Source: an uncultured Gemmiger sp.
GTDB lineage: Bacteria > Bacillota > Clostridia > Oscillospirales > Ruminococcaceae
Direction: 5' to 3'
Length of the DNA stretch: 64,000 nt
Assembly (NCBI GenBank): GCA_947629015.1
Contig: CANRCB010000004.1
Coordinates: forward strand, 44,906-108,905
Under the pieces are notes generated by a model. The model did not search any database. It was not told the DNA's origin and saw nothing but the letters and a program-made list of their open reading frames with translations. A program made the position numbers and the translations under genes. Within the stretch, counting starts at the first letter, position 1. Each line of letters starts with the position of its first letter. This document shows positions 60,149 through 64,000 of this stretch, piece after piece.

Positions 60149-61531
60149 TTACACGTCCGTGTGCATATTCAAGCGCATACGCGCCGTGAAAACATTCTTT
60201 TCGGCATTGTAGCGGAATTTCGCGCTGCCGCCATATTTTTGGGCGGTGTGCGCGATGCTCTGCAGGCCGTAGCCGCCGTCGGGGCGGTCGCTTAAAAATG
60301 CCTGTGCGGGGCAAAAGCCGTCGGCCGTCTGGTAGCGGCGGTCCAGGCGCACGCCCGTGCAGGAATTGGATATCTCGATCGCGAGGGAGCTTTGTACCGT
60401 GCCCACCTGTACGCGTATCCAGCGCCCGCCGCCGCATTTTTCGCAGGCGCGGATCGCGTTTTCCATCGCGTTGCCAAACAGCACGGTCAAGTCGGCCGGC
60501 TCGATGGAAAGCGCCGCGCATTCGGCCTGTATCTCGCAGCGGATGCCTTTGTCCTTCGCAAGGCCGGCGTAGTATTGCAGCAGCGCGTTGACCGTCAGGT
60601 TTCCGCAATAGATCCGGTTCGTCGGCCGGGCGTCCGCATCCGACAGGCGGGAAAGATATTCCCGCATCGGCTCCAGTTCGCCCTTTTCCAGCATCTCGCG
60701 CAGGGTATTGTAGTGGTGGTGCATATCGTGGCGCATACGGCGGGTGTTCTCCATATCGCCGGCGATCTTCTCGTATTGCAGCTGCTGGATCTCCAGCGCC
60801 CGGCGGCGCGCATCGTCATGCCGCCGCCGGACCGACTCACGGCAGACCAGCCAGAAGAGGAGCATCTGATCCAAAAGGAGCGCCAGGAACAGCGGCAACT
60901 GCTGCAAATACTGCCGGTAGGTAAGGCGGTAATACGCAAGGTCGACCGTCACGATCAAAAGGATAAAGACCGAGGAGGATGCGATCAGGACAAAAAATTC
61001 CCGCGGTGCCTTTTGCGGATCCACTTCCCGGATGTATTCGCGCAGAGGGGGCAGCATGAACCGGAGCATCAACGGCAAAAGGACCGCCGTTGTGACGGCG
61101 TACATCGCCAGCCCTTGCGTGGAATAGACCGCCCAGCCTTCCAGCTGCAGCGAGAGCGGCGCTACCTCCCGCAGAAGGCCGTTGAGCGCGTTCACCAGCC
61201 AATACTGCGCCGCCGCATAAAACAGCACGACAACGAAGATCAGGATCTTTTTGAGCAGCGCCTCCCGCACCAGCCGGATACAGGCGGCCAGCGTGAGGCA
61301 GGCCGTGGCCAGCGCGAACAGGTTGCAGACGAACGGGACGCTCCCGTTTTTTGCGACGTACAGCACCGCGGGGAACAGCGCCGCCAGCCCCACCGCCGAG
61401 ACCGTGACCCCGCCAAGGATCCACCGCAGCGGGTAGCGGTACGCCTCCTTTGGGAACGGCAGGAACAGCATCAGCATACACGGATACAGCTGCAGGAAAA
61501 AGCCCGCGGCGTTGCGCAGATAGACCGTCAT
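60149..61531 (-). CDS. GHKL sensor histidine kinase (AgrC/ComD-like)
   Basis: 460 residues. Six or seven membrane helices (about 8-230) lead to a cytoplasmic kinase domain with phospho-acceptor His268 in RHDMHHHYNTL, N box LFGNAMENAIRAC and a G box DRPDGGYGLQSIAHTAQKYGG. Multi-helix HPK10-type kinases of this kind sense peptide pheromones in AgrC and ComD systems. Pairing with a LytTR regulator (4-bp overlap) and exported peptides in the same operon supports peptide sensing here. Confidence 0.93.
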   Translation of the reverse strand: MTVYLRNAAGFFLQLYPCMLMLFLPFPKEAYRYPLRWILGGVTVSAVGLAALFPAVLYVAKNGSVPFVCNLFALATACLTLAACIRLVREALLKKILIFVVVLFYAAAQYWLVNALNGLLREVAPLSLQLEGWAVYSTQGLAMYAVTTAVLLPLMLRFMLPPLREYIREVDPQKAPREFFVLIASSSVFILLIVTVDLAYYRLTYRQYLQQLPLFLALLLDQMLLFWLVCRESVRRRHDDARRRALEIQQLQYEKIAGDMENTRRMRHDMHHHYNTLREMLEKGELEPMREYLSRLSDADARPTNRIYCGNLTVNALLQYYAGLAKDKGIRCEIQAECAALSIEPADLTVLFGNAMENAIRACEKCGGGRWIRVQVGTVQSSLAIEISNSCTGVRLDRRYQTADGFCPAQAFLSDRPDGGYGLQSIAHTAQKYGGSAKFRYNAEKNVFTARMRLNMHTDV

Positions 61532-62262
61532 GGCTCCGCCTCCGTAAGGCCCTTGCGTTTGGCCAGGCGGTCAAACACATAATCGTCATAGGCGGCACGG
61601 ATGGCGGCGCTCTGCCGCACGGCGATGGGCAGCCTGCTGCCGTCCCGCAAAACGCAGACGCCGGTGCCCATCTGGGCGATGTAGTCCATATTGACGGCGA
61701 TGCCGCGGTTGATGCGCAAAAAACTCCCGTTGAGCTTTTGCTCCAGCTTGCCGAAGGACGTCCACACCTTCAGCCTGCGGCCGTCCGCCAGCGAGACCCA
61801 AACCACATGGTTGTCGTTCTCCAGCAAAAGGATCTGGTCAAGGAAGACCGTATACCTCTGCGACCCGACGGCAAAGGAGATCTCTTCCCTTCTTTGCGGC
61901 GCGCGCAACTCCGCCAGGCGGCGGAACACCTCTTCCACGCTTTGCGGTGTCACCGGTTTGACAAGGTAATGCAGCGCGTGCAGGCCGAACGCATCGATCG
62001 CGTGCTCCCTGCTGGCGGTGACAAATACGATGCCCGTGTCCGGGGATACTTTTTGCAGTTCCCTGGCAACGCCGATACCGTCCTCACCGGGCATATAGAT
62101 GTCCAGAAACACGATATCGAAATGCGGCGGCCTTTGGGCCGCCGCCAGCAAAGAAGGCCCGTCCGGGAATTTTTCGGCGCTGTGTGCCGGGTCGTACCCG
62201 CGCAGGGCGCTTTCCAGCTGTTCCTGCTCAAGGGGGTCGTCGTCACAGATCGCGATTCGCAT
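61528..62262 (-). CDS. LytTR-family response regulator
   Basis: 244 residues. Receiver domain with phosphorylated Asp54 (DIVFLDIYMPG), then a LytTR DNA-binding domain (about 135-235) with ENDNHVVWVSLADGRRLKV and LNGSFLRINRGIAVNMDYI. It is the AgrA/ComE class. GAGAGGAGG precedes ATG 62262. As the first gene of the operon, it sits next to direct repeats that fit its own operator, implying positive feedback. Confidence 0.95.
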   Translation of the reverse strand: MRIAICDDDPLEQEQLESALRGYDPAHSAEKFPDGPSLLAAAQRPPHFDIVFLDIYMPGEDGIGVARELQKVSPDTGIVFVTASREHAIDAFGLHALHYLVKPVTPQSVEEVFRRLAELRAPQRREEISFAVGSQRYTVFLDQILLLENDNHVVWVSLADGRRLKVWTSFGKLEQKLNGSFLRINRGIAVNMDYIAQMGTGVCVLRDGSRLPIAVRQSAAIRAAYDDYVFDRLAKRKGLTEAEP

Positions 62263-62327
62263 GGGCGTTCCTCCTCTCGCAGAGGGTCACGGGGGCAGAT
62301 CGGGCGTATCGGGTATCCCAAAAAAAC

Positions 62328-62404
62328 ATTATAGCATACATTTCCTGTTTTTTGGGGTGCCGCCAGCCGACATTTTTGCAGTCAAACCCGATTTTTACGC
62401 AATC
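62328..62404 (-). promoter_or_regulatory. Promoter and candidate LytTR operator of the peptide operon
   Basis: On the reverse strand, TATGCTATAAT gives an extended -10 (62333-62328). Upstream lie two imperfect copies of a 17-base unit, starting on the plus strand at 62367 (CCGACATTTTTGCAGTC) and 62388 (CCGATTTTTACGCAATC): 12 of 17 positions match, with a period of exactly 21 bp, the spacing of AgrA/ComE-type binding sites. There is no good -35, as expected for an activated promoter. Confidence 0.65.
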
Positions 62405-62432
62405 CCCGCGGCGGCGCTCCCTCGGCCCCTTT

Positions 62433-62479
62433 GCATAAAACAAACATGGCACCGGGCCTTTTGCAGTGCCCGGGCCATG
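62433..62479 (-). terminator. Terminator after the transglutaminase-like gene
   Basis: Reverse strand: ATGGCCCGGGC pairs with GCCCGGTGCCAT (2-base bulge), followed by GTTTGTTTTATG, a few bases past the stop at 62489. Confidence 0.8.
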
Positions 62480-62488
62480 CTTTGCGGA

Positions 62489-64000
62489 TCATGGGGCAGC
62501 GGGGGCCTCGACGGCGTTCTGTACCTGGATGCCGGGCGGCAGCCGATGCTCGGCCGATTCCTCGCCCACGATGCCGGTATAGACGGTATAGTCGTAGGCG
62601 TGGGTATAGTTGTGGGTGTTGGAATACTGCATCAGCTGGACATCGTCAAGGTAGAAGAAGGTGGAGCCGTCCGCCCGGCGGGTGGTATCGAAATGGTGCC
62701 ACCCCTCGCCGATATCGACAAGGTTCCAGTAATGCAGAGAGTCCCCGTTGGGGATCTTGGCGATGTCCCGGTTGGGGATGCCGGCGGCGGTCAGGAGCAC
62801 CTTGGAGGACATGGCGTAGACATAGCAGTCCCCCTGATGCCGGACAAGGCCGCTGTATGCCGCCTCGACCCAGTTGTCCTTGTTGGAGGAATCCACATAG
62901 GCGATCTGGTCATGGCAGTACCAGTACAGCGTGGAGATGACGTCGTACTGGCTGTAGCTGCCGATACCGTTGGGGAAAAGCTCGCCCAAAATGGTGTTGG
63001 CAGCGGCCCAGACGGCATCCTCCGAGACGTCCGGCGGCATCGGGGTCACCACATACAAAGTGGTCGTGGCCTCGGCGGTGTTGCCGGCGCTGTCGGTGGC
63101 GCGGTAGATGACGGGATAGGTGCCGGGGGTGGAAAGGTCCACGGCGCTGTTGTCGACCTCCAGCTGCACGTCGGGGTCACAGTTGTCGGTCACGGTGACA
63201 TCGCGCTTGTAGGATACGCTGCCCCCCTGCTCCACCGTCAGCTCCTTAACACCGGAGATGACCGGAGGCTCGGTATCGGGCACAAGGTTCAGGCTGGCGG
63301 TGGCGGTGGCCGCGTTGCCGGCGGCATCCTCCGCGCGCAGGCGAACCTGCTGTACGCCCGTTTTTGTAACGTCCGGCTCCTTGACAAAGGCGACGGTGGC
63401 GGCGGTGGCATCGGTGAGGGAGGTGATAAAATCCTCCGGCCTGACGGCGGCGCCGACAGAGGCTTCGACATCGTGCACCGTCATCGCGGGGGGCGTGGTA
63501 TCCACCACATGCAGCACGGCGGTGCGCTCCATGCCCATGATGCGGAAGGTGATCTCATGGTCACCGGGGGCGTTCATATCGATGCCGGCGTCAAGGCCAG
63601 AGAGCGCTTCGGCCTTGAACATATCGCCGGTGGCAAAGTCCTGCGCGGCAGGCAGCGGGCTGCCCACCTCCAGCGTCAGGTCATGCACCGACCACGGCGC
63701 CTGGTTGAAAAGCCACAGCCCCACCAGCAGCACATCCACCACCACGAGCAGCAGCGGTATCGCGCCGCCAAAGCGCCTGGGGCGGGCACCCGGCTTTTGG
63801 CGGCCGCGGCCGCCGCGGCCGGAGGCCTGGGTGCGGGGCGGTGCCGGGCGCTGGGCAACGGCGACACCGCCGCCGGCGTGCGCCGCCGCCTGTGCCGGCG
63901 CCGTGCGCCGGGGGGCGGGCTCCGCCATGCGCGGGCCGTAAGAGACCGAGATGCCGCTGCGCGCCGGCGGCGCGGGAGCCGGCTGTGCGGGCCGGGCCGG
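62489..64000 (-). CDS. Membrane-anchored transglutaminase-like protein with Ig-like repeats, N-terminus cut
   Basis: The frame stays open to the right edge, so the true start may lie outside; the internal ATG at 63928 would give 479 residues. A basic, Pro/Ala/Arg-rich cytoplasmic part is followed by one membrane helix (about 56-75 from that ATG), three Ig-like/cadherin-like repeats (DTTPPAMTVHDVEA..., DTEPPVISGVKELTV...) and a C-terminal transglutaminase-like domain (about 320-450) with Cys in RHQGDCYVYAM, His in LHYWNLVDIG and Asp in HHFDTTR. It is probably an envelope peptidase or crosslinking-related enzyme. Confidence 0.87.
   Translation of the reverse strand, partial: PARPAQPAPAPPARSGISVSYGPRMAEPAPRRTAPAQAAAHAGGGVAVAQRPAPPRTQASGRGGRGRQKPGARPRRFGGAIPLLLVVVDVLLVGLWLFNQAPWSVHDLTLEVGSPLPAAQDFATGDMFKAEALSGLDAGIDMNAPGDHEITFRIMGMERTAVLHVVDTTPPAMTVHDVEASVGAAVRPEDFITSLTDATAATVAFVKEPDVTKTGVQQVRLRAEDAAGNAATATASLNLVPDTEPPVISGVKELTVEQGGSVSYKRDVTVTDNCDPDVQLEVDNSAVDLSTPGTYPVIYRATDSAGNTAEATTTLYVVTPMPPDVSEDAVWAAANTILGELFPNGIGSYSQYDVISTLYWYCHDQIAYVDSSNKDNWVEAAYSGLVRHQGDCYVYAMSSKVLLTAAGIPNRDIAKIPNGDSLHYWNLVDIGEGWHHFDTTRRADGSTFFYLDDVQLMQYSNTHNYTHAYDYTVYTGIVGEESAEHRLPPGIQVQNAVEAPAAP

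Overview
The window is a gene-dense, high-GC chromosome segment from an endospore-forming Firmicute, most likely a clostridium of the Oscillospiraceae/Ruminococcaceae type. The evidence is the complete spoIIGA-sigE-sigG region, a ylmC/ymxH-type sporulation gene, a spoIIM-like gene, the Firmicute order phoH-ybeY-dgkA-era-yqzL-recO-mutS2, and a tyrosyl T-box leader. Ribosome-binding sites are of the AGGAGG type. Genus cannot be read from the sequence alone. No prophage, transposase, rRNA or CRISPR array was seen. One tRNA (Leu, anticodon UAG) is present.

Layout. 1-6.2 kb: ribosome/RNA and DNA maintenance genes (phoH partial, ybeY, dgkA, era, yqzL-like, recO, mutS2). 6.2-7.6 kb: an AT-rich island with a dispersed repeat and a membrane-fused XRE regulator, bracketed by copies of one terminator hairpin. 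7.6-11 kb: spoIIGA-sigE, a reverse-strand orphan, sigG, then a structured non-coding stretch. 11-19.8 kb: HAD phosphatase, ylmC, a comEA-like gene, ppk1, T-box-tyrS, radA, a DUF4190-like gene, lgt. 19.8-25.4 kb: an unusual 586-bp leader and xerC, facing the reverse-strand queA-tgt-yajC-TIGR04086-spoIIM-like cluster. 25.4-32.4 kb: the lysine/diaminopimelate operon asd-dapA-dapB followed by a CapA-like gene, a free-standing aspartokinase-type ACT protein and nadE, ending in a second, inverted copy of the dispersed repeat. 32.4-41.3 kb: a pseudouridine synthase, radC, degV, a barnase-type secreted ribonuclease, uvrB and uvrA. 41.4-44.3 kb (reverse): purA-fumarate hydratase alpha-beta-tRNA-Leu. 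44.5-48 kb: a lipoprotein prolyl isomerase and a cell-wall-anchored 5'-nucleotidase.

The most interesting region is 48.1-62.4 kb. Fifteen reverse-strand genes, mostly overlapping or a few bases apart, form what looks like one operon. In transcription order it holds a LytTR response regulator, a GHKL (AgrC/ComD-like) sensor kinase, a STAS protein, a DUF2156 protein, an EamA transporter, a membrane protein with a degenerate ATPase tail, a SpoIIE-type phosphatase with an extracellular sensor, and an RsbW-type kinase. These are followed by a short HlyD-like adaptor, a C39-peptidase ABC exporter, a second NHLM-type ABC transporter, two Nif11/NHLP-like peptides with double-glycine leaders of exactly 57 residues, a small unknown protein and a zeta-like P-loop kinase. 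No peptide-modifying enzyme is visible. A pair of imperfect direct repeats with an exact 21-bp period lies just upstream of the likely promoter and fits a LytTR-type operator. My inference is a self-regulated secreted-peptide system that couples a two-component circuit to a partner-switching phosphorelay.

The right edge cuts a reverse-strand transglutaminase-like protein with Ig-like repeats.
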